Assembly (NCBI RefSeq): GCF_037975245.1
Contig: NC_092565.1
Location: 22,465,499 to 22,529,498 of the forward strand
Source: Apostichopus japonicus
Lineage: Eukaryota; Echinodermata; Holothuroidea; Aspidochirotida; Stichopodidae
Direction of reading: 5' to 3'
DNA length: 64,000 nt
The notes below the pieces were generated by a model, which was given only the letters and a program-made list of their open reading frames with translations, had not been told where the DNA came from and searched no databases. A program made the translations under genes and the position numbers. Numbering within the stretch: position 1 is the first letter of the stretch; each line of letters opens with the position of its first letter. Shown one piece after another: positions 37,001-49,019 of the stretch.

Positions 37001-40000
37001 AAGCTCAAATAACAGTAATGCACAAACGGACAGATTTATAAACCATGATCCCTTTTAAATTTATTTCTTTTAGGTACATTACTTTAAGTAGTTCGAGTCC
37101 ATCTCACGGTATATACATGACTTCAAAATATCGATGTCAACCTTAGCTTAGGCTTTCAAGATGTGATTATTCTTCTCGACTCGAGGGGCCGGTCAACTGG
37201 GGGGGGGGGGAAATGTTTACTTATCATCTAAATATAAACACTGTGACGTCAATAAAACATTACTATAAAGTGAGTTCTGAATACAATACATGAAGAGGAC
37301 ATTCTGTTTGGTTTGGGGAGGGCAATCATTGAGAGATGCTTCTGTCATGATGTTTTATAGACTCTTGTACGGTTTGTTGTCATGTTCTCATAGCGTTTAA
37401 CATTTTGTTTGATAGCCTATGGCTTTGTCGGTTTGTCAAAGTGATTGTCAATTTCTTGTTTGTTCTCTTGAAATATTTGTTTTGTTTTTATTCCGGTTCA
37501 CTTCAGATATATATTTCTTTATGTGTGCTAGTCGGCTGGTTCGTCCACCAGGCAACGTTTTTATCTTCTTTCTGTCAATATCTCTATGTAATCAGTCATT
37601 GGATATATCGATCCTGATTATTCTGTGATCAAAGCGCAAGGAGTATAGCAATAGAATGAACGTCATGTTAAAAAAAGAGATATTATTTATAGCCTATACC
37701 TCCTTCTATTGTGGGATATTAACAGCAAATGGCTTGGGGACGAACCTATGCCAATCGTCCCAAAAAACGATCATCATTTGCTCTTAAAGTGTGGATATGT
37801 TGCTTGACTGCATATAAATCAATCATCTGTTTGGGTAAGCAACAGACCCAGTCCCATAGTCAGGCTGGGGGAGGGGGGGGGGGTAGCCCACCCCCTCCAC
37901 GTGTAGACTACTGTTCCCCTCTTTATTTGTGCCACCATCATGTGAACAACTTTTTAAGTTACAGGACACAACCCGTTTTGTGCCCCTCCTTTAATTAAAA
38001 GAACTCCTGACTTCGAGCCTGCGTAGACCCGCCCTCCCCATTAATATGACACACCTACATAAAGCTGACTGTAGGGCTGGGGGAGGGAGGGAGAGGGGTA
38101 TATGGGATGCGGATGGCTAGACTCCTTACTCTTGTACCGTTGGTATACCACGGCTGAGATATTCCCGTCTCCATTGTTATGTTGAACAACTTTAAAATAA
38201 TTGAATCCAAACTTTCACCCATATACATAGAAAGCCAATGTTTTCACCAGGATGCGTACTTTATGTTACTCTGTCGCATTTCAAAAACGAAACACCTCTG
38301 AATTAGTCTTTTATAAGCCTTAAATGGTTTACAAGCAAGTTATAAGTAGGCTGGTTACTTGATATGGCTAGAACTTACGTTTGCAGCAAGTCCCCACAAG
38401 GCAGGTCGGCCTACAAACACCGCCTTCGCTCCAACCGCCAGAGCCTTAAAAACGTCACTTCCGGATCTTATACCACCATCCATGTACACTTCAGTATTTG
38501 AACCGGTTTCGCGAACGGCCTCCAAGATCTCACCCAAGGCATCAATCTATAGGAGAATATCGATTCCATTAACCTGGCTTTACCGTATATTTGACAAAGC
38601 AATTAGGATCGACATTTCAACGAGAAGCAAGAACTTTTCTCACCTCTAAAGCTTTAATTAAACGTAAAGCTTTCAGTTGAATGGTTCTCTATGAAGGGTG
38701 AATGACCTTATTTTAATGTAGGTCATTCTAGGAAAGATTTGAACAACATTTCATATCACATGAGAAAATGGTCGTTATTGATTGAAGTCACAGTGCTTGA
38801 CTTCAGTCGAAATTAAATCTTTAGTGAATTGAATCGGATGAAGTGATGAGATTACTGCGTACGTATCTTAGTATTGATATCGGTCGCTCTTTTTAAAGGG
38901 ACTGGCCATTGGGCAAACTGGAACTAATTCAAACAATAGCACTACTACTTTTAACATTAAAATAATATATGTATGCCCCCGCCCCTACCTCTTTCCCTCC
39001 GATTGTTTCCTTTTAAAGTCTCAATACCAGTTTGCTGATGAATTTCGGAAAACAATCTTCCGAAGTAGATTCAATGTTTCTTATTCTAAATGCACTCTGA
39101 CCAGGTGGGTTTAATGTTGCCCTAATTGTGGCGCGAACGATTTACCGTAAAATCACTGCGACTGCCAATATCAACTTCTTTCGGATGCCCCCTTCTCCCC
39201 CCCCCCCCCTGACGGACTCAAATGGATTGCTGGCGCCCTTTTCAGCTTTTTACCAATTTTTACTTATTCGCGATTAATGACTTTTTTATTGCGCTCTCAT
39301 CTACCTATTGACATTTGTCACATTTTGTTAGTGTAATTTTCTGACAAAATGCTCTAACAGCTATTTATTCTTCGTTTATCTGCAAATTAGCAAGGCCCGG
39401 AAAGGATTATTTTCGGCGATCTAGGGAGTATCTTTACTCAAAAAATTTCTGTACGCTCCGCGCCATCCTGTGGTGGCGCTCCGCTTAGATAGTTACGAAA
39501 GCGCCCCTACAGACCATTCTCGCCCCCCCCCCCTGACCAATACCCATAGCTCCGCCACTGTACCAAAGGGGGAATGCTACTTGTATTCATACTCATGTTG
39601 GTGTACTAGCACTACTGGTATTGTCTGATAATTATTGGTTCCTTTTGTCGCTCATACTGTCCACATTAGTATATGTAATAGGTCTGGGCATATAAGTAAA
39701 ATTGGAAACTTCTCAACTTAAACTTCATTCTTTTAAAATTACCTGACAAATTTACTAAAACTACACGATTTGATTTGATTAGCCTATCGATTAGAATGAA
39801 CAATATATCAAAATCTCAACTTTGAAATCCGCAATTAATATCAAGTGACGACAAGGCTGTGTCCAGTATTTATTACACATTGGCCTTGCAAGGAAATATT
39901 GTTCAAACTGCAACGTTATACACGCCATATTGTCATAAAATGATTACACTTTTATGTATCTGTAAACTGAACCGTTGCTTCCGACAGCAAAGCTAAACAA

Positions 40001-43000
40001 AGTATTGGTGCGACTATATATAACTGCACGTTTTATAGCCTTATCATTTCGAGTGTTTCGTTCAAAGCTATAGATTAAAATAACCTGTGAAATATATACT
40101 CCTAATATAAATATGGCACATTATTTCAAGAAGTAACTTTCTTACGACCGGCTTGCTTACTTCGGACGTCGGTACTAATTATCAATCGCAAAATTGGACG
40201 GGAAACAGATCAGAATAATAGCAGGAAATTAAAAGCAGGGTGAGGATGCATGTTTATGTTATAATGGCTGTGATCTATGTATATGAATACAAGATCGTGT
40301 AACATGTCACAAGAGCTGTATGTTATGTGCTTAGCAGTATAAGACTCTTGGCTTAGATTGCAATTATTATGCATTACCGGCACAATACAGATATATGCAC
40401 ATCTCCATACATTTATGTTAAATATAGATTGAAACAAAAAGTTACTAGTCAATCTGTATAAAGGGTATCCTAACTGAATCGAAATGCAAACAATTAAACC
40501 AGGTTGGGGTAAGTGACCAATCTAGCCGATTGGAACTGTGACTCTTTTAGCTAGATCAGAAAATATAGTGACAGACTATAGTCTACTTAGATTGAGACTT
40601 GTCACAAATCCAACATATTAGAGATCAGTGGTTAATCTAACCAATTGGAAATCATGTCCAAACCAACGGATTGAAATTAGCGACCATAGCAACCGATTGA
40701 AGTTAGCGACAAATATAACCGATTGGAAATATGAATGAATGACCAATTTAACTCGATTGACAGGGTAATAATTTGTAGGATATACACATATCGCCCACCC
40801 CCACCCACTCACTCTGACGCTGTATACACCATTACCATTTATCAGATATCATATCTCAGTTCCCCATCCTCCTCCCCAACACCGTCAACCGTATCTCCCG
40901 ATATTAGGAATCTATTAATTGTTGTTACGTACCGGTGCAGGGATGCCGTCAAGTTGCCTTCCACCGTGAGCTGATACAATGATCGCGGATGCAATTCCTT
41001 CTTCGATGACCTTTTTTGCATCGGAGCCTTAATTATATAAAGAAAACAATCAACGTTTATTAAGGAGGGCAACAGCCAGTGCATTGTAGCACAGTTCTAG
41101 TTAGATCTCAACAAATAATAATAATATTTACAATAGTAATAATAAAAACACTTCTTTACAATCGGTGATATAATTGTGAAAATTAAAGAAAAGATATTCT
41201 AAAAAACATTTGATAATTTAATCCACTAAATTCGCATCAGGAACGACGGAAATAAGTATAAAATTCATAGGTTTGCACTTGAAAACAAATAGAAAAAAAC
41301 ATTTCTTAAACTATTGTGATGGGACACACACTTTTCTGGATTGGATTCAACATTGATTAAACAATTGGTAAGTTGATAAGTGCATGGGAGCTGCCAATTG
41401 GTTGTAATCACTAATATAGATATGAGTTGAAGATTAAGTGCATTGTATCCCATTAGTTGTGCACGAGTAAGAAGAGACAGAACTGAAGTATAAGTTAGAC
41501 CCTAACCCAAAATACAACTTCAGTGTAGCCTTGCGACTTTCGCTTCATTCCTGTACATGAGGGATTTCAGCTCTGTGATCATATGGATGTGTTTTATGAT
41601 CATTCCCAAAACGTCCCAGAAAAGACGCTATTCGGAATATGCGGAGAGCGGGGAAAACACATAAAGGACGCACTGGCGCCACTCTCAGCCCCAGCCCCCA
41701 GCCCCAGCCCCCAGCCCCAGCCCCCAGCCCCAGCCCCCAGGCCCAGCCCCCAGCCCCAGTCCCCAGACCCCGGACACTAGGAGACTGATATTTTCGATTC
41801 ACTCATATTGAAGAATTGTCTCAGTGGGGTAGTATTGAAATACGATGTAAAGTGACCAAGTGATATTTATGCTCATAAATATTTCACTGATAAGCCTATG
41901 GTATTTTGCACATCAGATTTGATTTGATTTGATTGTAGAGTAAACTAAATTTGACCGTGTGACGACATGTCGCTTACCTTTAATGATTCCCTTTACAACA
42001 ATCGGCAGAGATGTAATGGTTTGAACCCACCGTAAATCTTCTAGACTGTTTGACGATTCCTGGCATTGAAAGGCACAATACGCCCATAGGTTCTGGTCCC
42101 CCATCTTTTGGTATCCTAGACAATCTGGTGTTGATATCTCGAAATTAGGAAGTCTTCATGAAGGACAAAATTGAGAAGGTATACGAGATTGCCATTAAAT
42201 TCTTATAAGAAGAAAAACAAACAACCCCCTCTTCTTTGGCCCTCTTTAAGTCCGCCACAGACTGCCCGACTAATCACGACCCGACGCAACTTGACCGTCG
42301 TTAAGTGGAAAATCTTGGAAAAGTGTGCGTGTACTTCGGACTTTGACTAATCAATTTAATTAAGTCGCGTCGGTTTCAGCCGGCAACTGACTGAACATCC
42401 TTTATGTGTTTTTTGTCGACTGGAAGTCGGTAGTGTGCGACGGTTCACGACTAAAACTGCCCAGTCTTAGCAAATTTATCCAATCACGGGATAATAATTT
42501 GCATGTGACCGAAACGAGCAAAAGTTGTTTACAGAAAGCAGTCGTCGTGTGTGTTTATCAGCTGTCGGTGTACTGGGGTCCATTTTAAGACTATGGGGAG
42601 TAGGAGTGGGAGTAGGGGGAGGGGTAGGGGTCTTAACGACTATCGAAAACTATGTCACCACCGGCGACTTGAGTCGGTTCATGACCAATATAGGGTAGTG
42701 TGATTTGGGCTTTACGTTTCGAATTACTTTTACTTATCACTTGAAATATTCTTTCTGGTCACAACATATAAAATAACGTCCCCCCCCAAAAAAAACCCCA
42801 ACCATACCTGAACTCCGTGTTGCAGGCATGTTCACGTGACCCTTCCGTGTACGGGCTGATACGACGGTTACAACCTCCGGCCGCGTCGACTGTCACCACC
42901 AGAGCTTTGACGCCCGAAGCCTCTGCTTCTTTGATTAGCTGTTGTGTCAGGAGTTTGTTTTTAAATAAGTAAAGTTGCTGCCAGACTAGCGCATTGGGAG

Positions 43001-46000
43001 CAGCCTCCATCAATTCCGACACTTTCGTGGTCGATGCACAACTATGTATCATTACTGTTCCCTGCTTCACGGAAGCTGACGAAACAAGAACATACATGAT
43101 CTTTTTGGTCATCTTGTTTTATCATTTGTATAGATATCGTTTTATAAGGGTTGGGTATAGGGGTACACGCCCAGCGTTGCGGTATGGCTCACTCTGCACT
43201 CGTAAATATACACGGAGGGTTGCGTTATACTTATTTTGGTAATTCTTATTGTTATCATTCTTGCATTATAACAATCAATTTGGTTTTTGTATTTTTGAAG
43301 GGTTATAAATTAACTCTCTTGCATGCTGTTATTTTCTACTCATCATCGCGTCACACGTGGAAAACATATATCTACAAAATGGAATACGCTTTATGTACAC
43401 TATTTGAATATAACATATGAAGTATATACGAAAAGCACGAAATGCTGCATATATTGGCAGACTTATGCTGATATAGTACTGGTAAATGCTCACCTATGCA
43501 TGTTCCGATCTCTTTTTCTGAATGAGCAAACCTACAACACGCAGTGGGTGCTAGGCCGATTGGAAAATTGATTTCACGTCCAAGTAGGGAACAGGACATA
43601 TCTATATTGTTTATGCCACGTAAAATTCTTGGTCGAAGTCGATACCTTTGATAAGAAGTGGGGAAAAAGGTGTAGAAAAAGAGAAACAAGGATAAATGCA
43701 AAATGTAATATATAGTTGAGGGGAATATCAATCATAGATAACTTTTTTAAGGGTCGCAAAACAAATTTGAAAGAAACAGTGGAATATTCTCGAATAATAA
43801 ATTACTTGCCCTACAAAAACTATAAAAACATTTTGCAACTTTATCAAATTAACATTTCTCAAACAGGAAGGAAAAGGATCCCCCTCCCCGTAACCCCTTT
43901 CCCAAGCCACAAAATCCTCCTCTGGGCGGTCGCCAAGGTGATGAAGGTAAACATTAGGGTCACTAAGCCAAAAAGTTTGAAAACAGGCTCATAAAGTATC
44001 CGTTGTTAACGCATTCTCGTAAATTAAAAGCTGCATGCCTTATTCATCATAACCACCGATTTCTCGCCCAGTCTTTTCTTTACAAACATGTGACCGTAGT
44101 CAGGGCAGACATGACGAGATGAGAGGGAGGGGTGGGGTGGGGGGTCGTTGGGGCCATGTGTCAGTTAAGAGCGACCAGAGAAATATGGGATGAAAAACAA
44201 TGTATTCTCTCCTTTAGAGAAAAAGTTTCATATTACGCGTAGGAGTGTGCCGTGACTTTATGGAAACTTCAAACATAAATCGAGGCTGAATGTATTGCTC
44301 TGCTACTTAACTACGGCGGTACCAGGCTGCTTAGTCCTTTGGTGGTGGGCATAATATACTCCAGGGTTCCTCAGAAGACAATTATCCATGGATTTATAAC
44401 TCGTCAATACAAAACGTGTTCGAGATCGAGAATATTGTACGTAAACACTGCATAATATAAATAAATAATACATGTCCTATATAGAGTCAATGGTCATCTT
44501 TTTCGTTGAAGTATTAATTCATAGGTCAAGTTTGATAACCTCAGCGATACATGTACAAAAACGCGCACGATTCAATACCAGCATATCATAGGAGGGGGTG
44601 GGGTGGGGGATGGGGGGGGGTGAAGGGCAGAGTTTTAAGAGTCGTAAGGTGTATTTATGCGTGGGCGCATTGTATCTTTCACTCCCATCCTAAGTGGATA
44701 TTGCTTTTAAGCTTAGTTTGTCTTCTGTTTTCACTTTCAAGTAAATCAGTCTTTTTTATTATTCATTTTTGTTGTTGTTGGTAGTTTGCAGTAAACATTC
44801 TTTCTTTATTAGCAATTTTGATAAAGCCTTTGTCCGAGTTCAAATTTCTATAGTGTTTGTCACGTAGTACGCGGGTATTTCATAACTTCAGGGTCTGTAC
44901 GTTTGCAGCACATCTACAAGAGCATTACGCGGGACATTATATACCTCCACCTTGCAATACTTATCTACGTACTCAGAAATACCCTTAGTCAACTCACTAA
45001 CAAGTATACATTGGGGAACTTGTTGGTTTCATTAAGAATGTTGCCTATAAGATCCGGTACAGTCACCGCAATGCTGGATCTTTCTAGTTTCAAAGAAGTG
45101 TAAATGTACACATCCCTTTCCCATTCGCGACCACGCCCCCTATACGACAATGCGTATTGATAATACGTGGAAAATATCGTGCAATATGTGGTGGAATCTC
45201 GTATTGTCAACAAATAATTTGGTTATTTCTAACATTCTGCTTAAAAAAAAGCACGCGTGGCGTGAATGGCTACAGAGACAACCTGTAACAATATAGATGC
45301 GGTGTCCAAATTATTATCGACATAAAGCGGTACAGACCAAAAACATCGGGTAAAGGATAAGCATCCTATATATAGTTTATCACTACATGTGCGGTATCAT
45401 GTTTAAAAAAAAATAAAAAAAATAAAATAAAAAAATCAATACAGATAATTTCGTGTTGAGAAAGGATGGTCATCCTTTCATAAACCTGTACTTACATACT
45501 TCCAATCGTACCTGAGTTAAAAAGTGGAATTGGCAAGGAACAATTTCGTTGGTCGAACTTAAACACTCAGCTTTTAAGCAAAGCTTGCTTGCCGAGGGTG
45601 AATCTTATAGAGCACGTGTTTCGTGTAAGGAAATTCTTACATGATTGGATTGACAATAACTATACCCCTAAGTCTTTGATTATTTTAAATGACCGTTCTT
45701 TTACCGTGAATACAATGTAAATATCAAATTTCCACTGCAGGGAGAAACAAAAGATCGTCAATAAAATATTCATGGTCGGTTTTAATATGACTTCCTTGCT
45801 TTTACTACCATTTCTACACCATTTTAATTACATCCCGTAATTTACGACTTTAACGAGTTTGGAGTGTCAGTGAAAGGTACAACAGATATATGAGAGTTTG
45901 ACCGTCATAAGAGATACCGTTCAATTCATCACACTGTATCGTACGATGTCCTGTCATAGAAATAATCCTTTCAAGAACATATACGCTATCTCTCGTAATC

Positions 46001-46856
46001 ATGACAACCTATTATTACACACCACTTGAACCGACTTGAGTAAATTCCGTTGCATCACTGAGTATCTCCTCCCTGGCTATATTATAACGTAACCGCTGTA
46101 CGTGGTATTTACACCAATATCCTTATCCTTGTATGGTGGCATTTACACCTACTACTGGCTATATAATATCCTAACCTCTGTATGTACGTGGCACTACACC
46201 TATTACTAATTTACTTGCTATATAATATCCTTACCTTTGTATGGTGGCATTTACACCTACTGCCTATATAATATCCTTACCTTTGTATGGTGGCATTTAC
46301 ACCTATTACTAATTTACTTGCTATATACTATCCTTACCTTTGTATGGTGGTATTTACACCTATTACTTGCTATACAATATCCTTACCTTTGTATGGTGGC
46401 ATTTACACTTATTACTTGCAATACAATACCCTTACCTTTTTATGGTGGCATTTACACCTATTACTGGCTATATAATATCCTTACCTGTGTATGGTGGCAT
46501 TTACACCTATATTACTGGTTTAATATATATAATACCCTTACCTTTGTATGGTGGCACTTACACCTATTACTTGCTATATAATATCCTTACCTTTGTATGT
46601 ACGTGGCATTTCGTTCGTTCGTTCGATCGTTCGTTCGATCGTTCGTTCGTTCGTTCGATCGATCGATCGTTCATCCAATCGTTCATTCACTCACTCATTC
46701 ATTCATTCATTCATTCATTTACCTCAGAAAAGCTTTTTCGCTGTCTGCGAACGTTTGCTGGTCGTCTGACCCACGCATATAATATAAAGTTGGAAAATTC
46801 CATAATCTTGAAAGACCGAGCTCTTCGTACTCGCGAACCGTCTGTGGTAAAGCCAT
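34055..46856 (-). CDS. HAO1-like: FMN-dependent 2-hydroxyacid oxidase (glycolate oxidase/HAO family), eight exons
   Basis: Exons in transcript order: 46856-46723, 43645-43494, 43075-42803 (or 42808), 42115-41978, 41027-40933, 38546-38379, 34697-34628, 34131-34055. The model gives 368 residues; human HAO1 has 370. It oxidises 2-hydroxyacids to 2-oxoacids, making hydrogen peroxide. Active-site residues by family alignment are present: Tyr26 (LYYMRGS), Tyr131 (QQLYLFKN), Arg167 (GGCNRR), Lys228 (LPIVVKG), His253 and Arg256 ([10 protein letters not shown]). The FMN phosphate-binding segment [10 protein letters not shown] plus [13 protein letters not shown] is intact. Oddities: Trp110 of HAO1 aligns with a cysteine, the 160-190 loop is about 8 residues short, the exon 3 donor is ambiguous (see findings), and the C-terminus AKYLAKLEP lacks a terminal PTS1 tripeptide. 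The last intron sits before [12 protein letters not shown]. Confidence 0.88.
34698..38378 (-). other. 3.7 kb intron of the hydroxyacid oxidase gene
   Basis: Lies between the exon ending ALWGLAAN and the exon starting GTEGVSHV, phase 0 on both sides. The content is mostly unique AT-rich sequence with several poly-C/poly-G runs (36102, 37200, 37871). No coding exon on either strand was convincing. Confidence 0.6.
38547..40932 (-). other. 2.4 kb intron of the hydroxyacid oxidase gene
   Basis: Separates the exon ending DGIPAP from the one starting IDALGEIL; both boundaries are phase 0. It contains poly-C runs near 39200 and 39522 and a series of CCGATTG-type short repeats near 40520-40750. No extra exon is seen. 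Confidence 0.6.
41028..41977 (-). other. intron of the hydroxyacid oxidase gene with a C/AG-rich minisatellite
   Basis: About 0.95 kb. Six copies of a roughly 12-13 bp CAGCCCCAGCCCC unit occupy 41683-41770. The open frames over it (poly Pro/Ala/Ser on one strand, Gly/Ala/Trp on the other) are repeat artefacts. Confidence 0.65.
42116..42802 (-). other. intron of the hydroxyacid oxidase gene containing a CGAC-rich repeat fragment
   Basis: The middle (about 42250-42700) is rich in short direct and inverted GTCG/CGAC motifs such as GACCCGACGCAACTTGACCG and CGGCGACTTGAGTCGGTTCA, unlike its AT-rich surroundings. It is probably a decayed transposable element. I looked here for a small exon that would repair the phase mismatch of the flanking exons and found none. 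Confidence 0.45.
46105..46603. repeat. 49 bp minisatellite, about ten copies
   Basis: The unit is TATGGTGGCATTTACACCTA, then TTACTTGCTATATAATATCC and TTACCTTTG, with unit lengths varying by a few bases. Copies are about 80-95 percent alike. The open frames across 46237-46858 on the + strand come from this array. Confidence 0.9.
46607..46720. repeat. compound tetranucleotide microsatellite
   Basis: Runs of GTTC interspersed with GATC are followed by ATTC repeats. The array ends within a few bases of the donor site of the first hydroxyacid oxidase coding exon (46717-46722), so length variation would lie next to the splice site. Confidence 0.9.
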
Positions 46857-47711
46857 AATGTATTCTGAAAAGAAGGAGAAGGTAAACACTGAGGAGAGAT
46901 GACGACAATAAACACAATAATACTTCTCTAATCAGATGACGGGTGATGCCCAGATCGGGGTATACTTCACCCCTGGTCTTGTGCAAGGTGTGCATTGATC
47001 AACACCGTAAACAGCGAAACTCGCCATGAATTTACCTAGCAATTGCATACAAGATATTTATTAATTATTATTATGATTAAATTAAGACATGTGATATTAA
47101 GACATCAACAGTCGTATGGTTTCGTAACAGCCCCCCCCCCCCTTCCTCACCCCACCTTTGGAATTTCACACAATTCAAGAGTACCTCATTATAGACCTAA
47201 TTTATAGTCCCCCCCCACTTCGTTATATAATCCTTGATTCACCATCGGTCCTTCTAACTTTGTGTGTTAGGCTGATCACGCTGACATGCGTACGGATGCT
47301 GTACCGGATGGCAGCAAAACCGCGTATTATAGGCTTAGTGTTACCACCGACCCCTTCCCCTGATGTGACTATACGCGGCGGATGGCAGTAAATCCCTCGG
47401 AAGAAATCGGCGGCATGTAGCGTATACGTGTGAATACGCAGTTTGCATAATTAAACTTCAAGGGTCAGCATAGTTCTACATGTCTTCCCCTATAATTAAT
47501 AAAGATCAGTGTTTCAAATGCAAATATATCTTCATGAAGGCTAAACAACTATTAAAAAAATTTAATCTATTTTTTAACTAAAAGAATATACAAGATGCAA
47601 ATATACAATACCTACGTGGAGATATTTCGAATGAACACGATGTCCAGAAGGTAGAAATGAAACTGACACGAGTTTATATGCGGTGTATTCTTCGGAAATT
47701 CAATCAATTGG

Positions 47712-47718
47712 TATAAAA
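47712..47718 (+). promoter_or_regulatory. candidate TATA box for the small ORF at 47781
   Basis: TATAAAA lies 63 bp upstream of the ATG at 47781, which would place a start of transcription near 47740-47745. Such a motif is easily found by chance in AT-rich DNA. Confidence 0.25.
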
Positions 47719-47780
47719 TTGGTTTAACAACTCAATAAACTAAACCAAAAGTAGAACAGTCGACTGGAAAATTATAAACA

Positions 47781-48104
47781 ATGTCTGAAAGAGCAGAGAA
47801 AAGCAAAACATGTAAATTCTTTACACATGAGGCTATAAAACACTATTTTTATTGGGTGAACTATGAACTTGAAAGACTTCGACAGGGTCCAATAAATCAC
47901 CAATTTGTTGTTCTCGGTAGTCTTGTTAGGTTTGTTAACTGGTTGCACAGTGTAACCACCGAACCAAATAAACTTGTTGAGGCCTATAATCAGTTTTCCG
48001 GGTATACTTTATATACAGACAGGCGTTTACCATATAGGCAGTCATATTTCAGTCCAACTGAAAAGACACTCTCACGAAGATTGAAAACCAAAGCGGACTT
48101 GTGA
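47781..48104 (+). CDS. possible small intronless gene, 107 aa, unknown
   Basis: The frame starts at an ATG with A at -3 and reads MSERAEKSKTCKFFTHEAIK, a central helical-looking part including VVLGSLVRFVNWLHSV, and a basic C-terminus (SRRLKTKADL). It has no repeats, and its amino-acid composition is mixed and protein-like, unlike the other short frames in the window. It lies divergently, 0.9 kb from the start of the hydroxyacid oxidase gene. I do not recognise a domain. It could be a real small gene, a retrocopy fragment or chance. Confidence 0.3.
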   Translation: MSERAEKSKTCKFFTHEAIKHYFYWVNYELERLRQGPINHQFVVLGSLVRFVNWLHSVTTEPNKLVEAYNQFSGYTLYTDRRLPYRQSYFSPTEKTLSRRLKTKADL

Positions 48105-48211
48105 TTATTTATGTTGGTAATATTAATATCTGTTGAGGGTAGTTGGGTACACATATTCCGTTTCTCTCTCGTCATCTGGTCAATTATCTCACGTATTCGG
48201 CTACAACAGTA

Positions 48212-48332
48212 CGGAAGCCATAAGGGGACATTGTAAGTCTGTAACTTGGCCAAAAACACCTATTTATGTCGAGATATCATGGTAATCTAAGGAGTTTATC
48301 TCGACATCTCGCATGTCCCCTTATGGCTCCCG
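48212..48332. mobile_element. 121 bp MITE with TA target duplication
   Basis: The ends CGGAAGCCATAAGGGGACA and TGTCCCCTTATGGCTCCCG are reverse complements with one mismatch in 19. TA flanks both ends (48210-48211 and 48333-48334). Inner inverted motifs GTCGAGATA and TATCTCGAC extend the hairpin. The size, TIRs and TA duplication fit a Tc1/mariner-derived MITE. Confidence 0.75.
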
Positions 48333-49019
48333 TAGGATGATCTATGATACAGGGCTTTACCAACGTTCACGCATGGCCACAAGCAATACACCTTAATATC
48401 ATTCAAACCATCTTGTATATATACGCAAAGCATGTCATGATCCCGGGAAACAAGATGTTGGAAGGAACATTACTGGTAAATGGAGTCACGTGAGCCATAA
48501 TAAAATGATTTATATCAATATGACAGGCATCAATCTGTTCACGTTACATTACTATCGGTCGCCGTCTTTGAAGTTTTGGCAAATTTCACAAGTTACGTTT
48601 GACTGAACTTTGAAATGTCAAACGTGTAACAGATAAAATCAACATAACCATACTTTGTCGATGGCTCTACTTGCTTTTCAAATCTGACGGGAATTGTGAA
48701 GAAGAAGGAAAACAAATGTTTCAATTCAAATATATATTGCATGCATGTTATCGGTCAAACTGTAATTTGATAGGCAATCATGTACGGTATGTAGCTCGGT
48801 CTGCAGAAAGAGTAAAGTAAATCGTATAATTGAGGCCGATTGTCACCGGGCTTCAATATATAAGAAACATATACCACCTTTACCGAGACGTCAATATAAA
48901 GAGTGATATTTTTGCCCAAGTGGGTACAAAATCAGTGTAAAGGGTGCTGATAATTTCACAACACGCCGCGCAATTTATCAGTGGTTCAAATTTTGCTCTA
49001 TTGCTAGCTGCTAAGTCAT

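Larger units (their letters stand above)
43646..46722 (-). other. first intron of the hydroxyacid oxidase gene
   Basis: A 3.1 kb phase 2 intron. Near its 5' end, close to the first coding exon, it carries a 49 bp minisatellite (46105-46603) and a GTTC/GATC/ATTC tetranucleotide tract (46607-46720). The remainder is unique-looking. Confidence 0.65.

Noticed and set aside
42241-42720. Possible missing exon of the hydroxyacid oxidase between exons 3 and 4
   Set aside because: No frame with acceptor phase 2 and donor phase 1 gave family-like sequence; the stretch looks like a decayed repeat, and the protein length is already normal without it.
46237-46858. Overlapping + strand open frames up to 172 codons
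   Set aside because: They follow the 49 bp minisatellite and the GTTC repeat; the real coding sequence at 46723-46856 is on the opposite strand.
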